Assembly (NCBI RefSeq): GCF_030209755.1
Contig: NZ_JARVRH010000049.1
Coordinates: 1-39,383, forward strand
DNA length: 39,383 bases
Direction: 5' to 3'
Origin: Arthrobacter sp. efr-133-TYG-118
Lineage (GTDB): Bacteria; Actinomycetota; Actinomycetes; Actinomycetales; Micrococcaceae
In this document: piece after piece, positions 8,089 through 16,498 of the stretch
Position numbering within the stretch: position 1 is the stretch's first letter
Layout of the letters: every line of letters begins with the position of its first letter
The notes under the pieces: model-generated
Told to the model about the DNA's origin: nothing
The model's input: only the letters and a program-made list of their open reading frames with translations
Databases searched by the model: none
Position numbers and translations under genes: made by a program

Positions 8089-9180
8089 ATGAACAAGTCG
8101 GTTGGCATCAAGGACGTGGCGGCCGCAGCCGGCGTCTCGGTCACAACGGTCTCCCACGTCCTCAATGACGTTGTCTACGCCCGGGTGGGGGCGGAGACGA
8201 GGGAACGGGTCCACGAAGCAGCGCGGCGTCTCGGATACGGCCCGAACCGGCTGGCGCAGGCCCTGCGCACCCAACGTTCGGGCATGATCGGGTTCATCAG
8301 CGAGGAAATCGCCACCACCCCGCACGCTGGCCGGATCATTCTGGGGGCCGAGGAGACGGCACGTGCCCGCGGGTACCGCATCATGATCATCAACTCCACC
8401 AGCACCAGCTCCCAGGATTCCAGGGAAAATGATGTGGCGGATCTGCTGGACCGGCAGGTGGACGGCATCCTCTACGCCACGATGTATCACCGCAAACTGG
8501 TCGTCCCCAAGAACCTCGTCGGACTCCCCGCCGTCCTGGTGGACTCCGAAGACATCAGCCACACCGTTTCCTCCGTCATCCCCGACGAAATCGCCGGTGC
8601 GAGGTCGGCCGTACAAACCCTGATCGACGCCGGACACACCCGCATCGGCATGCTCAACAACACCGATGACGTGCCGGCAACCCACTCCCGGCTGAAGGCC
8701 TTCAAGGACACACTCGCAGATGCCGGGCTGCCCTATCACGAGGAACTGGTCCAGTCCGAGGCTTCGGAGGTGCCTGGCGGCCACCAGGCCGCGCTGCGCC
8801 TGCTGAAAACTCCAAGCCGGCCTACGGCCGTGTTCTGCTACAACGACCGCATGGCCATGGGCGCGTACCGGGCCGCCGGGGAACTTGGCCTCAGGATTCC
8901 GGACGACATCTCTATCGTCGGTTTCGACAACCAACAACTTATTGCCGAAAACATCTACCCCGCACTGACAACCGTCGCCCTGCCGCACTACGAAATGGGC
9001 GCCTGGGCCACCGAAAACCTGATCGACGCCATCGAGGGAAAGACCGACCTGCAGCTATTCGCCGCTCACCCGACCCTTCTTCCCTGTCCCCTGGTCCTTC
9101 GCGATTCCGTCGCCTCCCCAAAACATCAAGACGCGTCGAGCAGAGCGGCACCAGGCTCTCCTACACACGCCAACACCTGA
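8089..9180 (+). CDS. LacI-family transcriptional regulator of the DFA III locus
   Basis: A 363-residue repressor. Residues 4-55 form the LacI helix-turn-helix and hinge (GIKDVAAAAGVSVTTVSHVL, then RVHEAARRLGYGPN and LAQALRT). The remainder is a periplasmic-binding-protein-like sensor domain with the FCYNDRMAMGAYRAA and IVGFDNQQ signatures. The start ATG follows GGGAGACCA. It sits inside the operon, flanked by hairpins on both sides, and probably binds the dyads at 3070-3086 and 3327-3349. The inducer is inferred to be DFA III, inulobiose or a fructose derivative. Confidence 0.9.
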   Translation: MNKSVGIKDVAAAAGVSVTTVSHVLNDVVYARVGAETRERVHEAARRLGYGPNRLAQALRTQRSGMIGFISEEIATTPHAGRIILGAEETARARGYRIMIINSTSTSSQDSRENDVADLLDRQVDGILYATMYHRKLVVPKNLVGLPAVLVDSEDISHTVSSVIPDEIAGARSAVQTLIDAGHTRIGMLNNTDDVPATHSRLKAFKDTLADAGLPYHEELVQSEASEVPGGHQAALRLLKTPSRPTAVFCYNDRMAMGAYRAAGELGLRIPDDISIVGFDNQQLIAENIYPALTTVALPHYEMGAWATENLIDAIEGKTDLQLFAAHPTLLPCPLVLRDSVASPKHQDASSRAAPGSPTHANT

Positions 9181-9186
9181 CCTCGA

Positions 9187-9208
9187 GCGCGTCCAGTAGA
9201 AGACGCGC
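9187..9208 (+). terminator. hairpin between the regulator and the kinase gene
   Basis: GCGCGTC and GACGCGC form a perfect 7-bp stem around an 8-base loop, within the 50-bp gap. It could be a weak attenuator; no T-run follows. Confidence 0.35.
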
Positions 9209-9230
9209 CCAACCTTCCAAGGACCCCGAA

Positions 9231-10184
9231 ATGCACAGCTCCACAGTTCCACCCTGCCCTAAAACAGATGTCGTCGTCGTCGGCGAGGCCATAATCGACA
9301 TCATTGACACCGGGGCAGGGCCCGTCGAGTTTCCCGGCGGATCGGGTATGAACGTCGCGTTCGGACTCGGTCGGCTAGGCGTCAGCACCGCGTTTCTCAC
9401 GGCACTGGGCAGGGATGAACGCAGCAAGACCATCCAACGGCACCTGGACACCGCGGGAGTGCGCCTGCTTCCGGGAGCCGAGCACCTCGACCGCACATCC
9501 ACTGCAAGGGCGCTTCTGGACAGCAGCGGTTCCGCAGAGTACGAATTCGACTTCGAATGGAACCTCCCCCAAGTCAGCCCCGCGTTCCTCCCGAGGGTGC
9601 TTCATACGGGGTCACTGGCCTCCTTCATGGAGCCCGGAGCAACCCAGGTCCTGTCCTTGCTGGGACTGTTCTCCCGCCGCTGCTTGATCACGTACGACCC
9701 CAACATCCGCCCGACACTGCTCCGCAGCCACACTGAAGCGCTCAGGACCTTCGAACGCACAGTTGCCCTGGCTACCGTCGTGAAGCTGAGTTCGGACGAT
9801 GCCCAGTGGCTCTACCCGCGCACGTCGCCTCACGACGTCGCGCGGCGACTACTTGATCTCGGGGCAGAACTTGCAGTCATCACGGAAGGCGCATCCGGAT
9901 CCTATCTGCGTTCGAATGCCGCCGAGATCGAGGTGCCGGCACCGCCAGTACTCGTCAAAGACACGGTCGGCGCAGGCGACTCCTACATGTCCTCGCTTAT
10001 CGCCGGCCTCATTGAGGACCCCGAGGACGATTTCGGCTACGGAAAACTCAGCCGCCTGGGAACAGCCTCCTCGCTCGCTGCGGCCATAACGGTCGGTCGG
10101 CACGGAGCGAACCCGCCCACACGGGCAGAACTTGTCCGATCGCTGGAACTGGCCCAAACTTCCCGAAAGAGCTCCGATGACTGA
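9231..10184 (+). CDS. PfkB-family carbohydrate kinase, probable fructokinase
   Basis: A 317-residue cytoplasmic ribokinase-fold kinase. The N-terminal PfkB signature GGSGMNVAFGLGRLGV lies near residues 36-51, and the C-terminal DTVGAGDSYMSSLIAGL contains the catalytic Asp at residue 250. In context it should phosphorylate fructose released by the GH32 enzyme, giving fructose 6-phosphate or 1-phosphate; the position of phosphorylation cannot be told from sequence. The start ATG has AAGGACC upstream. Its end overlaps the GH32 start by 8 bases (ATGACTGA), so the two are translationally coupled, which supports a shared pathway. Confidence 0.88.
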   Translation: MHSSTVPPCPKTDVVVVGEAIIDIIDTGAGPVEFPGGSGMNVAFGLGRLGVSTAFLTALGRDERSKTIQRHLDTAGVRLLPGAEHLDRTSTARALLDSSGSAEYEFDFEWNLPQVSPAFLPRVLHTGSLASFMEPGATQVLSLLGLFSRRCLITYDPNIRPTLLRSHTEALRTFERTVALATVVKLSSDDAQWLYPRTSPHDVARRLLDLGAELAVITEGASGSYLRSNAAEIEVPAPPVLVKDTVGAGDSYMSSLIAGLIEDPEDDFGYGKLSRLGTASSLAAAITVGRHGANPPTRAELVRSLELAQTSRKSSDD

Positions 10185-11715
10185 GACGACAACGCACCTT
10201 GCCGGGGGCCCAGCCGAAGACAACGCCCCCAGCATCCGCCCGATACTTCACTACACAGCCAAGAACACGTGGCTGAACGACCCCAACGGACTCGTGTGGC
10301 ACCGGGGCGTCTACCACCTCTTCTACCAAAACAACCCCTTCGACAACGTCTGGGGCAACATGTCCTGGGGACATGCCACCTCAACCGACCTCCTGCACTG
10401 GACCGAACACCCGGTTGCCATCGCCTGCGACGACGAAGAAGACGTCTTTTCAGGCAGCATCGTGGTGGACGATGGCAATACATCGGGATTCGGCACAGTG
10501 GAAAATCCGGCTTTGGTGGCCATCTACACGAGCGCCTTCAAGGAAGGCTCGGCGCACCAAGGGACACAAGCCCAGTCTCTCGCGTTCTCCACGGACGCCG
10601 GCAAAACCTGGAGCAAATATGCAGGCAACCCGGTGCTTGGCCGCGGCTCGGCACATTTCCGGGATCCCAAGGTGTTCCGCCACGAGGGACCGGCCGGTTC
10701 CTGCTGGGTCATGGTGGCGGTCGAGGCCCAGCACCAGCAGGTTGTGCTGTACCGCTCGGCCAACCTCAAAGACTGGGAATACCTGAGCACATTCGGCCCT
10801 GCAAACGCCACAGGAGGCGAATGGGAATGCCCCGACCTGTTCCCGCTCCCCGTCGACGGAGACCCGGACAACGTCAAGTGGGTCATGGTGGTAAATATCA
10901 ACCCGGGTGCCGTTGCCGGCGGCTCGGGAGGGCAGTACTTCGTCGGGGACTTCGATGGGGTGCAGTTCACCGCCGACTTTGATTCACTCGTTCCAGCGGA
11001 TGCCGAGGGGACCCCGGATCTCAGAAACTGTCTCTGGCTCGACTGGGGGCGCGACTATTACGCCGCCGTCTCCTTCAGCAATGCCCCGGGGAACCGCCGC
11101 ATCATGATCGGCTGGATGAACAACTGGGACTATGCCAACTCCTTGCCCACGTCTCCGTGGCGCTCCGCGATGTCCCTTGCCCGCGAGGTCGAGCTCACGA
11201 CGGTGGAGGGTTTGGTGCGCCTGATCCAGCGCCCGGCGCTGCCCTTGGACTGTGGGGAGCCGACCCGCACCATCCAGAACATGGAAGTTCACAACTCAGT
11301 GGTGAGACTGCCCGACGCGGTGCCCGGATCAGCCCAACTGATCGACGCCGAAATCCTGCCCGGCACGGCACGGACCGTTGCTTTCAGGCTTCTCGGCGCA
11401 TCGAGCGGGAGCAGCGTAACGGTTCTCAGCTTCGATGCCATCACGAGCCGGCTCACCCTGGATCGCCGCAACTCCGGAAACACCTCCTTCCACGACAAGT
11501 TCCCGTCGGTCGAGTCGGTACCCGTGAAGCTCGACGACGGCGTGCTACGGCTAAGGGTAATAGTCGACCACTGCTCCGTGGAGGTCTTCGCCCAAGACGG
11601 CAGGGTCGTCCTGAGCGATCTAGTGTTTCCCCCGTCCGGGAGCCTGGGCACCGACGTGTGCGTGGAAGGCGGCACGGCCATGGTGCGGAAACTAGCCGTC
11701 ACCGCCTTGTCCTAG
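10177..11715 (+). CDS. GH32 beta-fructofuranosidase, intracellular (inulobiose/fructo-oligosaccharide hydrolase)
   Basis: A 512-residue glycoside hydrolase family 32 enzyme. All three catalytic motifs are present: WLNDPNG with nucleophile D35, FRDP with transition-state stabiliser D163, and EC with acid/base E217. The C-terminal beta-sandwich is complete (VEVFAQDGRVVLSDLVFP). There is no signal peptide, so it is cytoplasmic. It should split inulobiose, the product of the DFA III hydrolase, into two fructoses. The ATG at 10177 lies within the end of the kinase gene and has AAAGAG upstream; an in-frame extension to 10132 is less likely. It is the last gene of the operon. Confidence 0.92.
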   Translation: MTETTTHLAGGPAEDNAPSIRPILHYTAKNTWLNDPNGLVWHRGVYHLFYQNNPFDNVWGNMSWGHATSTDLLHWTEHPVAIACDDEEDVFSGSIVVDDGNTSGFGTVENPALVAIYTSAFKEGSAHQGTQAQSLAFSTDAGKTWSKYAGNPVLGRGSAHFRDPKVFRHEGPAGSCWVMVAVEAQHQQVVLYRSANLKDWEYLSTFGPANATGGEWECPDLFPLPVDGDPDNVKWVMVVNINPGAVAGGSGGQYFVGDFDGVQFTADFDSLVPADAEGTPDLRNCLWLDWGRDYYAAVSFSNAPGNRRIMIGWMNNWDYANSLPTSPWRSAMSLAREVELTTVEGLVRLIQRPALPLDCGEPTRTIQNMEVHNSVVRLPDAVPGSAQLIDAEILPGTARTVAFRLLGASSGSSVTVLSFDAITSRLTLDRRNSGNTSFHDKFPSVESVPVKLDDGVLRLRVIVDHCSVEVFAQDGRVVLSDLVFPPSGSLGTDVCVEGGTAMVRKLAVTALS

Positions 11716-11730
11716 GGGGCAGAACGCCCC
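11716..11730. terminator. short hairpin at the end of the DFA III operon
   Basis: GGGGC and GCCCC (5-bp stem, 5-base loop) lie directly after the GH32 stop, between convergent transcription units. It is a weak terminator candidate. Confidence 0.3.
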
Positions 11731-11786
11731 AATCCAATGTGTCTATGTCGTCGAAGGTCGAGCAGGAAAAGCACGAAGCGGGAGCT

Positions 11787-12824
11787 TCAGCGCACTTCCG
11801 TGCTCTGGGGTGCGGCCAGTCTCGCTGCCTTTGGGGCGATGGGGGTCGGCACGGTGCGAGCGGCGATGGCCAGGGTGAAGGCTGTTGCAAGGCCGAGAAT
11901 CGCCCAGGCGTAGATCTCCCGGCCGGGGAGGTCGGTTGTTGCAAGCCAGCGGATGGCATAGTTCGTGGTCGCACCCACGGGGAAGGTGAATACCCAAAAC
12001 ATTTGCGTGAAGGGAAGTTTGCGGTATTCGGGGAGGAGCATGACCTGCATCAGCACCATGATCAACAGTATGCCTGTCAGTTCGAGCTGAATCGCTCCGA
12101 TGGGTCCTGGATGTGACACCATCCACGCGATGTTGGCCGTTGCCGGCGCAGCGAGATAGGCGGACAGTCCGACCTTGGCGGCTGGTAGCACCTCGCCGCC
12201 GGTCATCAGGCGGACGGTGACGACAGTTCCTATCACCAGCCAGAAGAACACGCCAACGCCAAACGCGGCCATGGCCGCATTATGGGCGTGGATGCTTGAG
12301 AACCCGATGCTGGCAACGAAGGATCCGGCCGCGACGGGCAGCAGGTAGCCGGGATGGATGGATTGCATGGATACCCCGCCGGTGACCCAGTGGGCGAGGA
12401 GCTGGGCAGCGACGAGGGCAAGGGCGGCAATGAAAGCCATACACAGCCAAGCGCCCCATGGCGGCAGATACTGGCTGTAGTGCGACGAAAGCAGGATCCC
12501 CACTAAGGGGATGAAGGACGCAAAGGGCCCTGCCACTTCGTGTCGGAGGTCGGCCCGGAATGTTCCTTTTCGGCGAAGGCCCCGGACCACGTAGACGCCG
12601 GTCAGGATCAACCACAGGGAGCTTGCTGCCCCGTAAAGGATTTCCTCTGGCCACATCGGGGATCCGAGAGAGCTCCTCGCGGCGGACCAGCCGCCGCCAA
12701 GACCGGCAAGCCCCAAGGGAATGCCGAAGCGGCTCAACGCCGGCATTCCCGACAGGGCGGCCGGGGACAAGACCTGATCCGTAGGGGCCGGCGTCAGCGC
12801 AACAGCGGTACCGGTATCAGTCAT
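11787..12824 (-). CDS. TDT/SLAC1-family transporter (TehA-like)
   Basis: A 345-residue integral membrane protein with roughly ten hydrophobic segments in the pattern of the tellurite-resistance/dicarboxylate transporter (TDT) family, which includes TehA, malate exporters and plant SLAC1 anion channels. The first segment begins near residue 30 (SRFGIPLGLAGLGGG) and short charged loops such as RGLRRKG and LPEYRKL follow. The transported anion or solute is unknown. The ATG overlaps the thioesterase stop as ATGA, so it is translationally coupled and the last gene of a three-gene minus-strand operon. Confidence 0.78.
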   Translation of the reverse strand: MTDTGTAVALTPAPTDQVLSPAALSGMPALSRFGIPLGLAGLGGGWSAARSSLGSPMWPEEILYGAASSLWLILTGVYVVRGLRRKGTFRADLRHEVAGPFASFIPLVGILLSSHYSQYLPPWGAWLCMAFIAALALVAAQLLAHWVTGGVSMQSIHPGYLLPVAAGSFVASIGFSSIHAHNAAMAAFGVGVFFWLVIGTVVTVRLMTGGEVLPAAKVGLSAYLAAPATANIAWMVSHPGPIGAIQLELTGILLIMVLMQVMLLPEYRKLPFTQMFWVFTFPVGATTNYAIRWLATTDLPGREIYAWAILGLATAFTLAIAARTVPTPIAPKAARLAAPQSTEVR

Positions 12825-13345
12825 CTTGTCAGAGCGCCTGGTTGGTGGGTGAAGATGAGCAGCGTGCTCGTCGCGGTGGCGAGGAGTTCTCCCCCAGCGG
12901 TGCTGAGCCTGCCTTCGGTGAATATCACGCGCGAGCCGGTTTTCACGACTGACCCCTCTGCGCGAAGAGCACCCTTCCGGAGCGTGATGGGTCGCAGATA
13001 CTTGACCGCCAGGTCAATGGAGGTGTAGCCGATCCCTGCTTCCAAGGTACTGTGTGCTGCGCAGCCGAGCACCGTGTCAAGGAGCGTGCAGGCCAGGCCG
13101 CCGTGCACCATTCCGAGGGGGTTGTAGTGCGCTTCTCCCGGCCGGCACTGGAACTCGACGTGCCCGTATTTCGCATCGACGAGATCGAAATTCATGAGGG
13201 AAGCGATCGGCGGCGGCGCGATGCTGCCGTCGCGGAGGCCGGAAAAGTAGTCCAGACCCGACAGCCGTGGGAGCTGTTCGAGCGCGATTGCCGGATCCAT
13301 CCAGGTGAAGGTTTCCGAGCGTTGCGCGGAGGCGTTCGTTGACAC
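12821..13345 (-). CDS. PaaI-like hotdog-fold thioesterase
   Basis: A 174-residue protein with the acyl-CoA thioesterase hotdog motif HGGLACTLLDTVLGCAAHS around residues 88-106, followed by TSIDLAVKYLRPI and a C-terminal strand ending TATSTLLIF. This arrangement is typical of the PaaI/YbgC-type thioesterases that hydrolyse acyl- or aryl-CoA. The GTG start is backed by a strong AAGGAGG. It is sandwiched between the SDR (48 bp upstream) and the TDT protein (4-bp overlap). Substrate unknown. Confidence 0.82.
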   Translation of the reverse strand: MSTNASAQRSETFTWMDPAIALEQLPRLSGLDYFSGLRDGSIAPPPIASLMNFDLVDAKYGHVEFQCRPGEAHYNPLGMVHGGLACTLLDTVLGCAAHSTLEAGIGYTSIDLAVKYLRPITLRKGALRAEGSVVKTGSRVIFTEGRLSTAGGELLATATSTLLIFTHQPGALTR

Positions 13346-13393
13346 CAGGTTTTCCTCCTTAGGTTCTCTGCAGGTCTTCAGGCTTTGCCGCGG

Positions 13394-14110
13394 TCATGCC
13401 GTTGAATTGGATGCCAGGACCGGGTACAGACCCGAGATCGGACCGGACAGGCCGAGCTTCACGCCGGCGCTGATCTCGTCCACGATGACCTCGTAATCAC
13501 CGTGCTCGAGCCCATCGAAGGACTTCCGTGCGACTTCCCCGGGGGAGGTCTTCGGGGCATCCACGGCCCTGGCCATGGCTGTGTCCATGTAGCCGACGTG
13601 AACGCCCGTCACCTGGGTGCCTTGAGGTGCCAGTTCCACGCGGAAGGAGTTGGTCGCTGACCACAACGCGGCCTTTGATGCGCTGTAGGCGCCGGTGAGT
13701 GCGATCCAGCTGAGCACCGAGTGGATGTTGAGGACCGCTGATGTCTCGCTCGCGGCAAGCACTGGTGCGAATGCCCTGGTCATGGCGACGGGTCCGAAGA
13801 AGTTGGTCTCCATGACTTCGCGGATCTCCTCGTCGGAGAGTGCCAACAGAGTGTCCGATTCGACGCTCGTACCGGCGTTGTTGATCAGGACTGTGACGTC
13901 CTGGGCCTGGGCGACGGCGGCCCGGACCGAGTCAGCGTCGGTGACATCGAGAGTGAGAGGGACGACGCGGGGATCGTTCCACTCTTGCGGGCGGCGGGCT
14001 GTCGCGTACACCTTTGCAGCACCCCGGGCGAGGGCCTGTTCCACGAGCTCGAGGCCCAGTCCTCCGTTCGCGCCGGTGACAAGGACGACGGCGCCAGATA
14101 GCTGTGGCAT
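13394..14110 (-). CDS. short-chain dehydrogenase/reductase (SDR)
   Basis: A 238-residue classical SDR. VLVTGANGGLGLELV gives the TGxxxGxG cofactor motif, INNAGTS the NAG motif, and SWIALTGAYSASKAAL the Ser/Tyr/Lys catalytic set. RBS AGGAGAATCC precedes the ATG. It is the first gene of the SDR-thioesterase-TDT operon and diverges from an HxlR regulator, an arrangement often seen when the regulator controls the oxidoreductase in response to reactive carbonyl or quinone compounds; that role is inference. Confidence 0.87.
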   Translation of the reverse strand: MPQLSGAVVLVTGANGGLGLELVEQALARGAAKVYATARRPQEWNDPRVVPLTLDVTDADSVRAAVAQAQDVTVLINNAGTSVESDTLLALSDEEIREVMETNFFGPVAMTRAFAPVLAASETSAVLNIHSVLSWIALTGAYSASKAALWSATNSFRVELAPQGTQVTGVHVGYMDTAMARAVDAPKTSPGEVARKSFDGLEHGDYEVIVDEISAGVKLGLSGPISGLYPVLASNSTA

Positions 14111-14166
14111 GGATTCTCCTACTGTCGGATAGGGCGGCGACGCGGTTGTCGCGGTCGCAGAACATC

Positions 14167-14209
14167 AGATTAGCCGAGTCAGTTGGATTTTCCAACTAAC
14201 CTGTATACT
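14167..14209. promoter_or_regulatory. bidirectional promoter region with perfect dyad operator
   Basis: AGTTGGA-TTT-TCCAACT (14181-14197) is a perfect 7-bp inverted repeat with a 3-base spacer. It overlaps a predicted minus-strand -35 (TTGGAA, 14195-14190; -10 TAATCT at 14172-14167, spacing 17) and lies just upstream of a plus-strand -10 TATACT (14204-14209). The placement suits autoregulation and control of the SDR operon by the HxlR protein encoded next door. Confidence 0.6.
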
Positions 14210-14237
14210 TGGCGAGAGTACTGAAAGCAGGTGAACG

Positions 14238-14720
14238 ATGAATCGGCCGACCGAGAAGGCAGTAAATGCGCCGAGAGCGTGTTTCATCGCAGCAGGCCTC
14301 GACGTTTTAGGGGAACGGTGGGCCCTGCTCGCCCTTCGCGAGATGTCGTTGGGCGTTCACCGGTTCGATCAGATTGCACGCAATACCGGCGCGTCCCGCG
14401 ACATCCTGACCGACCGGCTGCGCACGCTCGAAAACCGTGGCGTGATTGAGCGTCTCCAGTACTCCGAGCGCCCCGCGCGCTACGAGTACCACCTCACAAC
14501 CTCCGGGGCGGAAGTCGCGCCCATTCTCATTTCGCTCGCAGCGTGGAGCAGTACATGGATGCGCGACGAGACGCCCCGCGCTTCTTACCGGCACAGTTGC
14601 GGGGCGGACCTGAAACCGGTGGTGTTGTGTGCGGAATGCGGTGAGGAGTTCACGCCAGGAAGTCTGTTACTGGGACCGCTTGTGTCAAGCCCGGGTACGG
14701 ACCCGGCGTCCGGCCAGTAA
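14238..14720 (+). CDS. HxlR-family transcriptional regulator
   Basis: A 160-residue winged-helix regulator. CFIAAGLDVLGERWALLALREM and RFDQIARNTGASRDILTDRLRTLENRGVIER are typical of the HxlR DNA-binding domain, ending with YHLTTSGAEVAPIL. The C-terminal tail contains HSCGADLKPVVLCAECG, with Cys residues (C...CxxC) that could bind zinc or sense oxidants; this is a suggestion. The ATG follows AGCAGGTGAACG. It is divergent from the SDR operon with a perfect dyad between them. A 119-bp stretch follows before the convergent sulfatase gene, with no clear feature. Confidence 0.87.
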   Translation: MNRPTEKAVNAPRACFIAAGLDVLGERWALLALREMSLGVHRFDQIARNTGASRDILTDRLRTLENRGVIERLQYSERPARYEYHLTTSGAEVAPILISLAAWSSTWMRDETPRASYRHSCGADLKPVVLCAECGEEFTPGSLLLGPLVSSPGTDPASGQ

Positions 14721-14839
14721 CCACAAAAACCGAACGGAGGACGACGGCGGTACTCTTCTCCATCGGCCAGGTGGTCCAGAAATCACGCCCGGTCAGGAGC
14801 CGGACCTGGTGGCCAATCGGGCCCTGAGAGTTGTTCGGG

Positions 14840-16498
14840 CTACGTGGCGTGTTCGGCCCCGGCGGGCACCGGTGCAAGGGTTTCCTGGCTGGGCTGGAAA
14901 CCGATCCGCCACGCACGGAACCACAGTCGCTCGCCGTCGTCGTTCAGGACTGGTCCGGAGTACAGATGCCAGCGCCGTCCGTCCATTTCGGGGTTTCCCG
15001 CGGCTCGTTCCATGGGGTTTCGGTCCTGGACGGGCCCGGGAGGATCTGCGGTCCACGCGATGGACGCCCCGTCGGTGAGGCACTGAGCCTCCAGCCCGTC
15101 TGGCGTCTGGACAATGAGGGGTGCGGCTGTCGTCCGGGGCAGGCCGGCGGGGCGCCAACGGTCGATAAGATCCGCTTCGCTCATCAAGCCCAAGTCCCCG
15201 AAGCGGCCCTGCCACCGCGCCAGCGCGTCCCGGAGCCGGTCAAGGTCCGCGGCGTAGGCTGGGTCGGGGACGAGGTTCTGGGTTTCGTGGGGATCCTGGA
15301 TGAGGTCGTAGAGTTCTTCGGCGGGTTTGGACGAGGCCACGAGCGTGCGCTGAAGATCGGTGAACAGGTTGCGGGGTTCACCAAAGGCGAGCTGTTTGGC
15401 CTCTTCTGCCGCGATGCGGCGCAGTTCGGACCACGTCGGCAGCTGGTCAGGGTAGTTCGTATGGAGCATGGGCGGGCGATCTGGATGGAAGTTGCGGATG
15501 TAGCGGAATCGCTGGTCCCGGACAGTACGGGAGGTGTCCTCGGCTTCATCCATCCGGTCCCGTCCGCCGTAGACATACTCGTTCGGCTCCTCCACGAAGG
15601 ACCCGTCCGGGCCGAACAAGGCGACGCCGTGCATGTGTTCGGGGACAGGCAGTCCGCAGGCCCGCAGCATCGTCGGGGCCAAATCCATGGTGTAGACCAG
15701 ATCTCCCCGTACTGTGCCGGAAGAAATCACCCCGGGCCAGCGCAGGATTAGTGGCTCGCGGAGACCGGCTTCCGTGGCCCAACGTTTGGCCCGCGGCATG
15801 CCCTTCCCGTGATCGGACCAGAACACCACAATCGTGGTTTCAGCCAGTCCGTCTTCCTCCAGCTGGTCCAGGATGGTCCCCACCCAGTGGTCCATCTCGG
15901 TGATGAGGTCCGAATACCGTGCCCACGCCCGCCGAAACACGGCCGTGTCCGGATAGTACGGCGGCAAGGGCGCCGACGCCGGATCATGCCTGTCTGCCGC
16001 CCCTACGTTTACCGTGACGGCCTCAAACGCTTCATCGTCCAGATAAATCTTGGATTCGTGGGTGGCCATGCCGTGGAATGCCGCGAAGAACGGGGTGTCG
16101 GGGTTCGGCCGGTTCCGCCAATGCGCAACACGTGAGCAATCATCAAAAACGGTGGGCGGAATGTCGACCTGGAAGTCAGTGAACCAGTTGTTCGTACAGT
16201 AGTAGCCGGACCGCCGGAAATACTCAGGCAGCAGCCTCACCTCGGGCGGGGGCGCGGCCTTGGTGCGCATGTGCATCGTCCCGATCGACGTCGGGAAGCA
16301 GCCGGTCATGATCGCCGACCGCGCCGGCGCGCACACCGGAGCGGAAGCGAACGCGCGGTCAAACCTGGCCCCTTCAGCGGCGAGCCGGTCAAGACGGGGC
16401 GTCACCGCGTACTCTGCCCCGGCCCAGACACCCGAGTAACAGCCCAGGTCGGGGTTGATGTCGTGCGTGGAGATCCACACGATATTGGGTCTGTTCAT
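14840..16498 (-). CDS. sulfatase A (Cys-type, sulfohydrolase-like)
   Basis: A 552-residue alkaline-phosphatase-superfamily sulfatase. The modification motif CAPAR starts at C56, which a formylglycine-generating enzyme converts to the catalytic formylglycine. Metal-site features are IVWISTHDINPD at the N-terminus and FWSDHGKGM in the middle. The opening sequence resembles heparan N-sulfatase-like sulfohydrolases, but I would not assign the substrate. No signal peptide is visible. The start is placed at 16498 because NIVWIS is the family N-terminus and the ATG overlaps the upstream stop as ATGA; a longer frame to 16585 would run into the neighbouring gene. It is the last gene of the sulfatase/transport operon. 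Confidence 0.9.
   Translation of the reverse strand: MNRPNIVWISTHDINPDLGCYSGVWAGAEYAVTPRLDRLAAEGARFDRAFASAPVCAPARSAIMTGCFPTSIGTMHMRTKAAPPPEVRLLPEYFRRSGYYCTNNWFTDFQVDIPPTVFDDCSRVAHWRNRPNPDTPFFAAFHGMATHESKIYLDDEAFEAVTVNVGAADRHDPASAPLPPYYPDTAVFRRAWARYSDLITEMDHWVGTILDQLEEDGLAETTIVVFWSDHGKGMPRAKRWATEAGLREPLILRWPGVISSGTVRGDLVYTMDLAPTMLRACGLPVPEHMHGVALFGPDGSFVEEPNEYVYGGRDRMDEAEDTSRTVRDQRFRYIRNFHPDRPPMLHTNYPDQLPTWSELRRIAAEEAKQLAFGEPRNLFTDLQRTLVASSKPAEELYDLIQDPHETQNLVPDPAYAADLDRLRDALARWQGRFGDLGLMSEADLIDRWRPAGLPRTTAAPLIVQTPDGLEAQCLTDGASIAWTADPPGPVQDRNPMERAAGNPEMDGRRWHLYSGPVLNDDGERLWFRAWRIGFQPSQETLAPVPAGAEHAT

Noticed and set aside
11157..12116. 319-codon plus-strand frame across the GH32 end
   Set aside because: It runs within GH32 in another frame and then antisense to the TDT gene, with no recognisable domain.
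14831..15751. 306-codon plus-strand frame
   Set aside because: It is antisense to sulfatase A, whose frame carries all the conserved motifs.
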